Shown: piece after piece, positions 1 to 8,930 of the stretch
Position numbering within the stretch: position 1 is the first letter of the stretch
How the letters are laid out: each line of letters begins with the position of its first letter
DNA from: Spirosoma endbachense
Lineage (GTDB): Bacteria > Bacteroidota > Bacteroidia > Cytophagales > Spirosomataceae
Assembly (NCBI RefSeq): GCF_010233585.1
Contig: NZ_CP045997.1
Coordinates: forward strand, 9,379,099 to 9,443,098
Direction of reading: 5' to 3'
Length of the DNA stretch: 64,000 nt
Made by a program: the position numbers and the translations under genes
Notes under the pieces: model-generated
What the model was told of the DNA's origin: nothing
What the model saw: only the letters and a program-made list of their open reading frames with translations
Database searches by the model: none

Positions 1-1110
1 CAGATCAGCCGCGAAGGTGTACATGGTAGCGGCCCAACCCGTATGGGCCGCCGTAGCCAGTGAAATCAGCGCGACAGCTACGTAGATGCTATGCGTGGTC
101 GACGCCAGACTGATGGGGACCACACAAAGCGCACAGATAAACAGGGTTGTTTTTCGGGCACGATTCAATGACCAGCCCATATTCAGAAATGTTGACGACA
201 GCCACCCAAAAAACACACTCCCCACATCCGATACGATGTAGATGACCAGAAACGGCAGACCAATGGTTTTCAGATCAAGCTTTTGATCCAGGGCCTCGTT
301 GCTGTTAAAAAAATCGGGTAACCAGGTCAGGTAGAACCACCAGATGGGATCGGCCATAAACTTGCCGACGGCGAAGGCCCATGTTTGCCGAAACGTTAGT
401 AACTGAATCCAAGGAATTTTCTGGGTGTCGATTGATAGCTGGTCTCTATCTGACTGTATGTGAATGCGTTCTCTGTCCTTGAGTGCCGGGTGATTCTCGG
501 GCTTATGATAAAATTTCCACCAGGCTAGCAGTAAAAGTATCCCCAAACTACCCGTTACCAGAAAAGAGGCCCGCCAGCCGAATCGAAGCGTCAGAAAGGG
601 TACGAGCAGGGCCGTAACGATGATGCCCACATTGGCCCCTGCATTGAAAAGACCCGTTGCCAGCGCGCGTTCTTTCTGTGGAAACCATTCGGCCACCGTT
701 TTAATAGCGGCCGGAAAATTAGCGGCCTCGCCAATACCCAGCGAAGCTCTGAACCAGCGCAGACTACCCAATGAACCCGCCAGTGCATGCAGCGATGCCG
801 CCATACTCCATAGTAAAATACCCAGACTAAACCCCCGCCTTGCGCCAATCCGGTCGATTAGCCAGCCCATCAGCAGAAAGCCGAAGGCGTAGGTGAACTT
901 GAAGGCTGAATCAACGTACCCCATTTGAATTTTGAATTCATTGCTGACCGCCTGCGTCAGAGGTGCATCCTGGGCAACGCCCATCATCTCTTTTTTGAAG
1001 CCTACGTCGATCATCGTAAACGAAAGCACATTCCGATCAATGTAGTTGATGGTTGTTGCGGCAAAGAGCAGGGTCAGAATTCGCCACCTAACGCTGGGGT
1101 GTATACGCAT
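1..1110 (-). CDS. MFS transporter, hexuronate/sugar-acid symporter type (partial)
   Basis: The frame is open from an ATG at 1108-1110 to the window edge (370 codons), so the C-terminus is missing. The N-terminal INYIDRNVLSF segment, the loop signature GWLIDRIGARRG and the conserved GIGEAANFPAA/EWFPQKERA stretch are typical of the anion:cation symporter branch of the MFS, which includes ExuT and related sugar-acid:proton symporters of the inner membrane. The start lies 2 nt after the stop of the upstream dioxygenase gene, so the two are almost certainly cotranscribed. It is the last visible gene of the operon that starts at 6061. A hexuronate or aldonate substrate is inferred from the family only; the operon may instead move a keto-sugar product. 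Confidence 0.85.
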   Translation of the reverse strand, partial: MRIHPSVRWRILTLLFAATTINYIDRNVLSFTMIDVGFKKEMMGVAQDAPLTQAVSNEFKIQMGYVDSAFKFTYAFGFLLMGWLIDRIGARRGFSLGILLWSMAASLHALAGSLGSLRWFRASLGIGEAANFPAAIKTVAEWFPQKERALATGLFNAGANVGIIVTALLVPFLTLRFGWRASFLVTGSLGILLLLAWWKFYHKPENHPALKDRERIHIQSDRDQLSIDTQKIPWIQLLTFRQTWAFAVGKFMADPIWWFYLTWLPDFFNSNEALDQKLDLKTIGLPFLVIYIVSDVGSVFFGWLSSTFLNMGWSLNRARKTTLFICALCVVPISLASTTHSIYVAVALISLATAAHTGWAATMYTFAADL

Positions 1111-1112
1111 AA

Positions 1113-1925
1113 TCAATTCGTTTGCTGGTAGATGCGCTGCGACTTATCCAGAAAATCGGCCGTATCCGAAATGCCTTTCGTCCCCGCCTGTAAAATAGCG
1201 TCGTCATCCACTACCTCGAGGGGGGTGTAACTTGATTCCTGAACAGGCAAATACGCGCGGTTATCAATCCGGTTATAGGCAGAGATAATCGACCAGCGGG
1301 GATTCTCGGACGTATTCTGTCCCGAGCTGTGAAGTAAATTGGAGTGAAAAAACAAGGCATCGCCTGGCGCTAATTCGCAGTATACAACCTCCCGTAATTT
1401 CGCATAGGCATCTACCTTCGCCTGATCGGCTCCTACCTGTTCGCCTGTATTCAAATGCTCTACCCGGCCCATCTTATGCGACCCCGGCAGCACCTGTAAG
1501 CAGCCGTTTTCGATGGTCGACGGCGTCAGGGCAATCATGACACTGAGCATATCAGGAAATAAAAACCCGTTCTTATACCAGTAGCCGTAATCCTGATGCC
1601 ACTCCCAGGCACCGCCCGTACGGGGTGCTTTCTGCATCACTTTGGAATGGTAATGCGCCACGGGGCCACCAAGCAATTGCTCCACGGCGGTTACCATCCG
1701 TCGGCTGCGCGACATCATGCCATACACGTCGTCGCCGGGGGTATACCAGAGGGCCAACCGGGTTTTAAATCCATTGGCGTCCAGTAAATCATAGGATTTT
1801 TCGGAAATGACTGAATCGCTGGTGGAGGTTTGAAGAAGCAACTCAGCTTCTTCCTTTGTGAAAAGCTGACGAACGGCCACGTAGCCCTGCTCGTTGTATT
1901 CCTGAAGTTGCTCGGCTGATAACAT
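1113..1925 (-). CDS. Phytanoyl-CoA dioxygenase (PhyH) family protein
   Basis: 270 residues, a normal length for the family. Fe(II)/2-oxoglutarate oxygenase residues are visible: the H-x-D pair at His110/Asp112 (WHQD), the distal histidine His199 (SNLLHSSG) and the 2-oxoglutarate-binding Arg210 (NPRWS). Members hydroxylate small organic substrates in the cytoplasm using O2 and 2-oxoglutarate. Copies in Bacteroidota sugar operons are common but their substrates are mostly unknown. It lies 23 nt after the epimerase gene and 2 nt before the transporter gene. Family assignment is firm; role in the sugar pathway is inferred from the operon. Confidence 0.9.
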   Translation of the reverse strand: MLSAEQLQEYNEQGYVAVRQLFTKEEAELLLQTSTSDSVISEKSYDLLDANGFKTRLALWYTPGDDVYGMMSRSRRMVTAVEQLLGGPVAHYHSKVMQKAPRTGGAWEWHQDYGYWYKNGFLFPDMLSVMIALTPSTIENGCLQVLPGSHKMGRVEHLNTGEQVGADQAKVDAYAKLREVVYCELAPGDALFFHSNLLHSSGQNTSENPRWSIISAYNRIDNRAYLPVQESSYTPLEVVDDDAILQAGTKGISDTADFLDKSQRIYQQTN

Positions 1926-1948
1926 AGTCTATATCGATTTATTGTTTT

Positions 1949-2896
1949 TTATCGGACTGCACGGGCGACCCCGTGCCGGGCAGAAGCGTACCGTTTTTTA
2001 TACGCTTGCCAGGTTTTAATTGATTGGTTGAGGTGTACTGTTTTGGGTTGTTTGATATTGTAACATTGCAACCCAACCGGCCCCTGAAAACCCATATCCC
2101 AGAAGGTTTTGAGAAACCTGTAGGTATCGTATTTGCCTTCGCCCAGGGGCTGGATCAGCGTATTCCAGATCGTACTCCGGTCGGGTGAGGGCGGTGGGAA
2201 ATCGGCCCCGTTGACACTGACCGCGAATAGATACGGTTTAGCCTTTGACGCCCAGGCCAGAAAATTATCAACCGGATTCTGGCCTGCTACGTACTGAGTT
2301 GCCAGATAATGAGCCAGATTGAACGCAATGCCAACGTTGGGCCGGTTAATTTTCTTCGTCAGGCTAATGCCATGTTCTACCGTTTCCAGCCAGAACCAGA
2401 CGTGGTGATAGAGCGCTACCTTCAACCCATACCGCTGCGCCATGTCTGCAATCGTCTGCACAATCGGCACGGCAATCGAATCGGTTGAAACCGAGGAAGG
2501 CTTGTACTTTTTACTGGTAATAAACAGCCACGGCATGGCCTGCGTCCCCTGAATCAGTTTAAAGGTTTCTTCCAGTCGGGGGTCAAAAGGCGTTTTTGTA
2601 TCATCCAGATTCACCTCGACATAGATTGTGCAGAGTTTCAGGTTGTTGGCTTTCAGGGCCTGATAGAATTCCGGGAAGTTGGTAAGCCGGTTTTTCTCGA
2701 CCCCGTCGAATCCCATGCTGGCAGCTAAGGCCACCTGTGCTTCCGGCGTTTTGTAGGCCGATGTATCGCTAAGCCCATTGTTCATGACAAAGAATGGACT
2801 TTTGACTTCGTGCGACTGGGCGTAACTAAATTGAGATAGCAGTACAAGGCAGAGAATCAGGACAGTAAGTACTGTATGATATTTTAGGTTTGTCAT
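1949..2896 (-). CDS. Secreted sugar phosphate isomerase/epimerase-like TIM-barrel protein
   Basis: 315 residues with an N-terminal signal peptide (hydrophobic VLTVLILCLVLLSQFSYA, cut near residue 26), so the product is exported, probably to the periplasm. The body matches the xylose isomerase-like/AP endonuclease 2 TIM-barrel family: GFDGVEK after the first strand, a mid-barrel ALYHHVWFWLE segment with putative metal-binding His, and NVGIAFNLAHYLA. Such proteins isomerise or epimerise sugars, or act on 3-keto sugars. A long inverted repeat separates it from the upstream gene, which may dampen expression of this and the following genes. Confidence 0.82.
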   Translation of the reverse strand: MTNLKYHTVLTVLILCLVLLSQFSYAQSHEVKSPFFVMNNGLSDTSAYKTPEAQVALAASMGFDGVEKNRLTNFPEFYQALKANNLKLCTIYVEVNLDDTKTPFDPRLEETFKLIQGTQAMPWLFITSKKYKPSSVSTDSIAVPIVQTIADMAQRYGLKVALYHHVWFWLETVEHGISLTKKINRPNVGIAFNLAHYLATQYVAGQNPVDNFLAWASKAKPYLFAVSVNGADFPPPSPDRSTIWNTLIQPLGEGKYDTYRFLKTFWDMGFQGPVGLQCYNIKQPKTVHLNQSIKTWQAYKKRYASARHGVARAVR

Positions 2897-2920
2897 AGTA
2901 AACCTGTTTGATTGTTCGAG

Positions 2921-3005
2921 CGTGTTTTTGTCATCCCGACGCAGGAGGGATCTTAAAGACTATTGCTAATGAAGATCCCTCCTGCGTCGGGATGACAAAA
3001 ATACG
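2921..3005. repeat. Near-perfect 34-bp inverted repeat
   Basis: Arms at 2921-2954 and 2972-3005 are complementary over 34 bp with one G/T wobble, around a 17-nt loop. The core of each arm is TCATCCCGACGCAGGAGGG or its complement. It starts 2 nt past the stop of the gene at 3007-3936, inside an otherwise tightly packed operon. As RNA it would form a very stable hairpin, so it could stabilise the upstream message or partly terminate. The size and isolated perfection look more like a dispersed palindromic element than a simple terminator. Confidence 0.85.
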
Positions 3006-3006
3006 C

Positions 3007-3936
3007 TCACCAGCCAAAGGCTTTCTTTACACTCGCCCGGCTTAGTTGCCAAACTTCCTTCAGCGGTTTTTGCGGCTTATAATTTGCGGGGAAAGCCAAC
3101 TCAATGGCCGCGTTCCCCTGAAAATTCTTTGCTTTCAACGCGGCCGCAATTGCCGGAAAGTCAGTAACTCCCTGTCCCACGTATTCCGTCCAGGTGCCAT
3201 CAGCGTACTGATCCCGGATGTGGAAATAGCTGATCTGCTGCCCATACGTATTGATAAAATCAACCGGATTGACCCCCGCCCGAATCATCCAGTTCAAGTC
3301 GGGCCCTAACCTGATATCGGGAAGTCGGGCCAGCGTACCTTTTAAATCGTGCAATCCATTTTCTACCTCGTAGGTATGATTATGCAGGTTAGGCTCAACC
3401 TGGTACTGCTTACAGATCGCGACGATTTTTCTGAGTACACCCGCCTGTGCATCGAGTTCGGCATCCGTTTTCTGGTGTTTGGCCGGTCCGCCGGCGCGGT
3501 TGCCGACCGATAAACCCAGATTTTTGCCTTTAAGCTGACTAAGGCGCTGAATAACTGTTGTTACGTCCGTTATGATTTCCTCCTGTTTGGCGGCATTCCA
3601 CATGTCAGCACTATAAGAAGTGCCGGTAATGGGTAGTTTGTATGTCGCGGAGAGTTTGCCGATTCGTTCCACCGCATCGTCGTGCTTTAGATTAACCGCC
3701 ATGAGTTCGACCCCATCCACGCCCGTTCCCTGCAAGTCAGCAAATGCCCGTTCTAAATCGGGCGTGGCATCCCAATTGGGCGGATGGTTACTGGCATAAA
3801 TCCACAGGTGTGCACTTATTTTCGGTTTTATCGCATAAACACTGGTACCGGCAAAGCCATCCGTCAGCAAAAGCCCGGCCAGTACCGCACCAGACTGTTC
3901 GAGGAAGCGTCGGCGGGAAGGATATAGTATCATCAT
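3007..3936 (-). CDS. Sugar phosphate isomerase/epimerase-like protein with Tat-type leader
   Basis: 309 residues. The N-terminus has a twin-arginine type leader (SRRRFLEQSGAVLAGLLL), suggesting export in folded form. The rest is a xylose isomerase-like TIM barrel: GVDGVELMAVN, a central YQVEPNLHNHTYEVENG with probable metal-binding Glu and His, and RLGPDLNWMIRAGVNPVDFI. It is a paralogue in type, not a close copy, of the gene at 1949-2896. It sits 9 nt after the stop of the Gfo/Idh/MocA gene. Isomerase or epimerase activity on an oxidised sugar is inferred from family and operon. Confidence 0.85.
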   Translation of the reverse strand: MMILYPSRRRFLEQSGAVLAGLLLTDGFAGTSVYAIKPKISAHLWIYASNHPPNWDATPDLERAFADLQGTGVDGVELMAVNLKHDDAVERIGKLSATYKLPITGTSYSADMWNAAKQEEIITDVTTVIQRLSQLKGKNLGLSVGNRAGGPAKHQKTDAELDAQAGVLRKIVAICKQYQVEPNLHNHTYEVENGLHDLKGTLARLPDIRLGPDLNWMIRAGVNPVDFINTYGQQISYFHIRDQYADGTWTEYVGQGVTDFPAIAAALKAKNFQGNAAIELAFPANYKPQKPLKEVWQLSRASVKKAFGW

Positions 3937-3945
3937 CGTTGCTGG

Positions 3946-5334
3946 TTAGACGTTCCACGGATTACGCGATAAGGGAGAGGTCAGCAGGGCGTTCGCCTGA
4001 TTGTTTCCCACAAAGAGTTCCTGCGCTGGGTTCCACGTTAACTTTTCTTCTAACTGGCAGGCAATGAGGCCAATCTGCGAGATTGAGATTGTCCGGTGAC
4101 CAACTTCGATGGGGTCCATCGTGGGTTTGTTGGCCTTAATACAGGCAATAAAATCGCCCTTGTCGGATAAATTGGCTGAAAAATCAAGTTCCCCTTTTTC
4201 GGGTTTGAGCGTGAGCAATTCAGGTTTGCTGGCAGTGGCGGTTCCGTTATAGCCTTCGGTCATAATCCACCCGTCCGACCCGGTATACTTGATGCTGGGT
4301 TTGCTGGTGGGCGTTTGCTTACAGGTCAGCACCACCCCATTTTCATAGCGGTAGGTTACCTCAAAATTGATCATCGTGTTCCAGAGGCTTTTCGGAAATT
4401 CGCCCTTTCCCACCACTTCAACCGGTCCTGTATGTTCGGTGTTGTTTGCCCACTGCGCCATGTCGAAATAGTGAGCGCCCCAGTTGGCAATCATCCCCTG
4501 CGCATAGGTGCTGACCCGCATCCAGTTGGGACGTTTAAGCAGATCAAAGGGCGTATGTACGCGCATATCCGTGTACGGAACGTACGGGGCCGGACCCAGC
4601 CACATTTCATAATTCAGCTCTTTCGGAACAGGCATATCCGCTTGAATCGGCACAGGCGTAGGGTCTGACGGAAACACAATATCGATACGCTGCAATTTCC
4701 CGATACGACCGTTTCGTACGAGCTCAACGGGTTGATTATGAATGCGCATCGAGCGAAACTCGCTGTCGGTTCGGTTTACCACACCAGCCTTTCTTACAGC
4801 TTCGACCAACTCGCGGCCCTGATGCACGCTTAAGCTCAAGGGCTTCTCGGAGCTGATGTGCTTTTTGGCTTTGGCCGCCAGAATACCCATCGGTACGTGC
4901 CAGTGATCCGGTGTAGAGATCATGACGGCGTCGATATCCTTTCGGTTCAGGATTTCGCGAAAATCCAGGTGTGTCGAGCAGCCTTTGTACTTACCGGTCG
5001 GCGAATTTTTTGCGTATCGCCCATCCACTAATTTTCGGGCTTCTTCCATCCGCCAGGAATCGACGTCGCAAACCGCTACGACCTGGGCATCCGGTAAATC
5101 CAGCAAGCCCGGTACGTTGGAGACTTTAGCACCCTGAAGATTCTGCCCGTACCCCTGCCGCCCTGTGCCAATCATCCCAACGGTGATTCGGTCCGAAGGG
5201 GCCGGCAGTCCGCCGGTAGACCGGTTTTTACCAAGCGTGGCCCGACCCAGCACAGAAGCCGGTACCAGAGTAGGAATGCCAACCGTTGTGACAGCGGCTA
5301 ACGAACTGTTTTTAAGGAATTTTCTGCGATCCAT
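3946..5334 (-). CDS. Gfo/Idh/MocA family oxidoreductase with Tat leader
   Basis: 462 residues from the ATG at 5332-5334. The frame is open 42 codons further upstream but that part lies inside the preceding gene, and the start used here gives a clean Tat-type leader (MDRRKFLKNSSLAAVTTVG). A Rossmann NAD(P)-binding motif G-x-G-x-x-G is at about residues 55-62 (MIGTGRQGYG). The family signature EKP is at residues 163-165, with TPDHWH at 141-146. Family members oxidise or reduce sugars, often at C3, with bound NAD(P). With the DUF1080 gene this fits a 3-keto-glycoside pathway. The start overlaps the end of the DUF1080 gene by 23 nt. Confidence 0.92.
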   Translation of the reverse strand: MDRRKFLKNSSLAAVTTVGIPTLVPASVLGRATLGKNRSTGGLPAPSDRITVGMIGTGRQGYGQNLQGAKVSNVPGLLDLPDAQVVAVCDVDSWRMEEARKLVDGRYAKNSPTGKYKGCSTHLDFREILNRKDIDAVMISTPDHWHVPMGILAAKAKKHISSEKPLSLSVHQGRELVEAVRKAGVVNRTDSEFRSMRIHNQPVELVRNGRIGKLQRIDIVFPSDPTPVPIQADMPVPKELNYEMWLGPAPYVPYTDMRVHTPFDLLKRPNWMRVSTYAQGMIANWGAHYFDMAQWANNTEHTGPVEVVGKGEFPKSLWNTMINFEVTYRYENGVVLTCKQTPTSKPSIKYTGSDGWIMTEGYNGTATASKPELLTLKPEKGELDFSANLSDKGDFIACIKANKPTMDPIEVGHRTISISQIGLIACQLEEKLTWNPAQELFVGNNQANALLTSPLSRNPWNV

Positions 5335-6061
5335 GAGTCGGAGTAATTGGTCTGATTTTGATGTTTTTAAAGGCAACGCTGTGGCCGTGATCCTGGAGCA
5401 GGATATGCCCTTCGGGAATCTGGGCAAACCCAGGATACTCCCTGAATTTACTGTCGGCAACCCCCGCTATAAAAGCTTCCGATGTTCGATCCGTCGCCAG
5501 CACCTGTTTGCCGTCTAACCAATGTTCGATCCGGTTTCGATTGACAACAACTTTTGAGGTGTGCCATTCGACAACCCCGGCATTGGGCTTTTCGGCAGGG
5601 ATTACGTCGTAAATCGATGCGGTTTTCAGGTCCTGGGGGAGATGTTTCCCATTATAGATGTAGTTGGCATCGTCGATAAGCTGATACTCGTAGCCTGCCT
5701 GCGAACCCCGATCCGGTTTAGGCTGGCGTTCTTCAATAAAGTACTTGACTCCGCTATTACCACCCGCTCCTAATTTCCAGTCGAAGACAAGTTCAAAATC
5801 CCGGTACTTTTTTAGGGTGACGATATCACCGGCATCGCCTGATTCAGCTCCATTGACGAGTTCGCCCCGTAGTTCACCATCGACCACCTTCCAGCCAGTT
5901 GCGGGGAACGTTGTCTGGTAGGCTCCTCGCCATCCGGTCGTTGTTTTTCCGTCGAATAATAGTTGCCAGCCGGCTTTACGCTCCGCCTGCGTGAGCTGAT
6001 TCACTGGCTGAGCGCCGGTCATGTGCGCGAGGAATAACAATGGAGCGAAGAAAAATTTCAT
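5312..6061 (-). CDS. DUF1080 (3-keto-disaccharide hydrolase domain) secreted protein
   Basis: 249 residues from the ATG at 6059-6061; a TTG two codons upstream is less likely. Signal peptide MKFFFAPLLFLAHMTGA. The body is a concanavalin/LamG-like DUF1080 fold, with WQLLFDGKTTTGWRGA at the start, an NSGVKYFIEE stretch in the middle and HILLQDHGHSVAFKNIKIRP at the end. Members of this family hydrolyse 3-keto-glycosides made by Gfo/Idh/MocA dehydrogenases. It is the first gene of the operon and is divergent from the AraC regulator at 6250. Confidence 0.9.
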   Translation of the reverse strand: MKFFFAPLLFLAHMTGAQPVNQLTQAERKAGWQLLFDGKTTTGWRGAYQTTFPATGWKVVDGELRGELVNGAESGDAGDIVTLKKYRDFELVFDWKLGAGGNSGVKYFIEERQPKPDRGSQAGYEYQLIDDANYIYNGKHLPQDLKTASIYDVIPAEKPNAGVVEWHTSKVVVNRNRIEHWLDGKQVLATDRTSEAFIAGVADSKFREYPGFAQIPEGHILLQDHGHSVAFKNIKIRPITPTHGSQKIP

Positions 6062-6140
6062 ACCCAATTCTTTTCTTGCAAAATTTCAACAAGTTCCTGC
6101 AACATTCTAATAGGCTTTTTGCAAGAAATATTGCTTATTT

Positions 6141-6153
6141 TGCATTTAATGCA
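6141..6153. promoter_or_regulatory. Short palindrome in the divergent DUF1080/AraC intergenic region
   Basis: TGCATTTAATGCA is a perfect palindrome around a central base, in the AT-rich 188-bp gap between the DUF1080 operon (start 6061) and the AraC gene (start 6250). Related TTGCAAGAAATATTGC lies just to its left. It is a plausible operator for the adjacent AraC protein; this is inferred from position and symmetry only. Confidence 0.35.
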
Positions 6154-6249
6154 CTATTTTAGCTATTCAAGCAAACTTTGGAACATTACGCTACCTATAC
6201 CATCCGACTGGCCGCGGCTTTTTAGCCATTAGCCAATCTGCACCTGCCT

Positions 6250-7122
6250 ATGCGTCCCAACCTGCTGACAGTTCCCCAAAATGAAAGCCGCTCCTTTGAT
6301 TTGCGGCATGAGCGGTTGCCGTATTTTACCAACCCTTGGCATTTCCATCCTGAACTGGAGCTTAATTTTGTCGTATCCAGTGCGGGAACCCGCTTCATCG
6401 GGCACAGTGTCGATCGGTTCGATGGGGGAGAGATTGTGCTGTTGGGCAAAAACCTGCCACATTACTGGCGGAACGAAGCGATTTATTATCAAAAAACGGA
6501 GGCTCCACCCGTAGCCGAAGCCATCGTGGTCCGGTTCAATGAGGGATTTCTGGGCAACGATTTTTTCGACCGATCCGAAACCCGGCTCATTCAGCATCTA
6601 TTCGAAAAAGCATCCGGTGGCTTTAAACTAAAGGAGCCCCTCTTTAGCAAAATTGCGGCTCAGTTAGTCGAACTCACCGAAAAACAAGGATTTCCGCAGT
6701 TAATGGCCCTACTGAGCATCCTCTATGAAATGGGAGTTCATACTGACAGTTGCGAACCTATTTCGCCGGGGTATGTAGCCAGTCATTCATTGGTCAAACA
6801 AAACCTACGGCTTAGCAACGTGATCAGCTACCTGATGGAGCACTTTACTTCTCCGGTATCGTTGGAGGAGGTTGCTCAATTAGCCAACATGAACGAAGCC
6901 GCCTTTTGTCGCTATTTCAAGGGACAAACCGGCAAAACGCTGACCCAATACCTGTCCGATCTGCGCATTCGCTACGCCTGTGAGCTACTGAGTAAAGGCG
7001 AGGATTCGGTGACTCAGGTTTGCTATCAGGCAGGTTTTGAGAACGTATCCCACTTTATTCAGGCGTTCAAAAAACAGCGCCATCAAACACCATTTGAATT
7101 TAGAAAGCAGGCAAATCGCTAG
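6250..7122 (+). CDS. AraC family transcriptional regulator
   Basis: 290 residues. The N-terminal half is a cupin-type sensor domain (HPELELNFVVSSAGTRFIG, then GGEIVLLGKNLPHYW). The C-terminal 100 residues hold the two AraC helix-turn-helices (SLEEVAQLANMNEAAFCRYF and VTQVCYQAGFENVSHFIQAF, ending HQTPFEFRKQ). It is divergent from the six-gene sugar operon and is its probable activator, with a sugar or keto-sugar as ligand. The ATG at 6250 is used; the frame does not extend usefully upstream. Confidence 0.93.
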   Translation: MRPNLLTVPQNESRSFDLRHERLPYFTNPWHFHPELELNFVVSSAGTRFIGHSVDRFDGGEIVLLGKNLPHYWRNEAIYYQKTEAPPVAEAIVVRFNEGFLGNDFFDRSETRLIQHLFEKASGGFKLKEPLFSKIAAQLVELTEKQGFPQLMALLSILYEMGVHTDSCEPISPGYVASHSLVKQNLRLSNVISYLMEHFTSPVSLEEVAQLANMNEAAFCRYFKGQTGKTLTQYLSDLRIRYACELLSKGEDSVTQVCYQAGFENVSHFIQAFKKQRHQTPFEFRKQANR

Positions 7123-7648
7123 ATCGGTACAAGACTCTAAAATTTTCGTATGTGGCTCATTGATTAAAACAGCTATTTAAATCTGTGCACGCGGCCTAGT
7201 ATGAATTGGAGGTTTTCGTGGACGATTTTGTTGACGGTTGTTTCTGACGTAACCCATTCATTGATAGCGGAATAACGAGTTCATTAAATAGGTTGTACTG
7301 CCATTTATTAACCGAAAACCGTCGGTTGAGTAGGAGGTGGTCTGTACGGGTATAAACAAATAAGTCGTGTATAGTAAATGCGACGCAACCCGTATCAGAA
7401 GCCTGAATAAGGTTTATCGAACTATTTTTTGCCTGAAGGAAACGGAGCAGTACGGCCCTTTTAAAATCATTACGTTTCGACAGTACAATATTTAATAAAT
7501 ATCAACTGACTGCTATCAATAGTATCCAGAAACGCGAACCAAATTCAAAAAAACGCTTGCTAATCTTGAGCTGGGGGACTGATCACACGCAAGTGCATTG
7601 GCACAATGATACTACGTTGAACTACCCAAACGTGCTCCAAAAGAAGCG
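7123..7648. other. Intergenic region with an unidentified start-less open frame
   Basis: No gene with a start codon is visible. On the minus strand a frame is open for 102 codons from 7501 down to a stop at 7196-7198. Its composition is coding-like (for example LSKRNDFKRAVLLRFLQAKN and NRRFSVNKWQYNLFNELVI), but it has no ATG, GTG or TTG at a useful position. I do not recognise the product. Given the decayed genes next to it, a gene remnant is likely. The segment 7213-7250 shares short words (TTTTCGTGGACG, GTTTCTGACGT) with the sequence near 63755. Confidence 0.35.
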
Positions 7649-8385
7649 TTATTCAGATAGGCGACGGGAAATTTTTTCAGCTGTAAATCGTAGCTCGAAC
7701 TCTATTTGCTGCTGCCGATCCTGACTAAACCGGATTTCAGGAAGAAATACACTTAGGCTGGCTACTACCTGCTGTTGACGACGCATGGGCACGGCTAAGC
7801 CGATGATATGGCTTTTGGAGCGGGTATTACACAACGCATCCGCGCGAATTTTGTCCATCTGCGCTATGATCCCATCGGCAGTGTTAGCCCCAGCCCAAAT
7901 GTCGGGAGTTAGGTAACCAATGCTTTGAATCAGACTCGACCGCTCTTTTTCTGTCATATAGGCCATTAGTAACCTCCCCGAGGCCGTTTCATAGATATTT
8001 CGTTCCGTTCGACTCCGCACCTGCAGGTCCTGATCACTATTGACTAAATGCACCACAAACCGCTTTTGATTGCGGATGATACCTAAGATGGATGTTTCAT
8101 TAAGGCGGTAGTCAAATCCTCCATCAATTCTTTGGAGACCAGCAGTAAATCCTGGTAGTAGGTAGGGTTATTTGTTAGGCTGTACGCCATAGGTCCCAGC
8201 CGATCCCCTTTTTTCCGGCCCAGATGTTCTAAGTAATTCTTTTCAACCAGCGTCTGCAGAATGTTCACGCAGGTAGCCTGGTGCATATTCATTCCTTCGG
8301 CTACTTCGGTTAGCGAGTAAGCACGAGCTGAATCGCGTGCTATAAACTCCAGAATATCTAAGGCCTTGACAACAACTAAAACCAT
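7649..8385 (-). pseudogene. IclR family transcriptional regulator, frameshifted
   Basis: Two overlapping frames together make one IclR protein. The first (8385-8083) has the winged HTH (SLTEVAEGMNMHQATCVNIL) and stops early. The second (from about 8105 down to 7649) continues with the effector domain (NETSILGIIRNQKRFVVHLV, IYETASGRLLMAYM, IGLAVPMRRQQQVVASLSVF). The switch is at about 8100-8110 and corresponds to a one-base loss (a -1 shift). I see no slippery heptamer, so decay or a sequencing error is more likely than programmed frameshifting. IclR proteins often control sugar-acid catabolism, which fits the neighbouring kduD fragment. Confidence 0.85.
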
Positions 8386-8489
8386 ATTCTTTATACAAGA
8401 CGAATGGTACAGGATATATACTTATAAGCTGTACGTCAAAAAGTGACGCTGACTGATACACCCTATATCATAGCTTATATTGATAAAAT

Positions 8490-8930
8490 CTACCGACCCA
8501 TCCAGCCCCCATCGACCGTCAAGATAGTACCTTGAACATAATCCGATGCTGACGATGCCAGGAACACGGTTGGCCCTTTGAAATCGTCGGGCTGGCCCCA
8601 TCGTCCGGCTGGAATTCGAGCCAGAATGCTTTTGCTCCGGTCGGCATCTTCCCGAAGGGCTTCGGTATTGTCAGTGGCGATATAACCGGGCGCAATGGCA
8701 TTAACATTCACACCCTTACCCGCCCATTCGTTGGCAAAGGCTTTCACTAAACTGCCAATGGCTCCTTTGCTGGCCGCATACCCCGGCACCGTAATGCCAC
8801 CTTGAAACGTCAGCAACGAAGCCGTGAAAATGATTTTGCCTGTCCCCCGCGCCACCATGCTTTTGCCCAGTTCACGGGTCAGAATAAAAGGCGCATTCAG
8901 GTTGGTGTCGATTACTGTATCCCAGGGCCG
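8490..8930 (-). pseudogene. kduD: 2-dehydro-3-deoxy-D-gluconate 5-dehydrogenase KduD, 5'-truncated
   Basis: An SDR C-terminal two thirds is intact: [20 protein letters not shown], the catalytic Tyr/Lys in [31 protein letters not shown], and [12 protein letters not shown] at the end. This pattern is typical of KduD, which acts in uronate/pectin breakdown. The N-terminal Rossmann half with the glycine motif is missing: coding homology stops at about 8930, where plus-strand sequence of another SDR begins. An ATG at 8858 opens a 122-codon frame, but without the cofactor site it should be inactive. Confidence 0.85.

Noticed and set aside
591..892. Short open frames on both strands at 591-848 (-) and 620-892 (+)
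   Set aside because: They lie inside the partial MFS gene, whose frame is open to the window edge and translates to clear transporter sequence.
8057..8115. Programmed -1 frameshifting in the IclR gene
   Set aside because: No slippery heptamer or downstream structure is seen, and the neighbouring genes are decayed.
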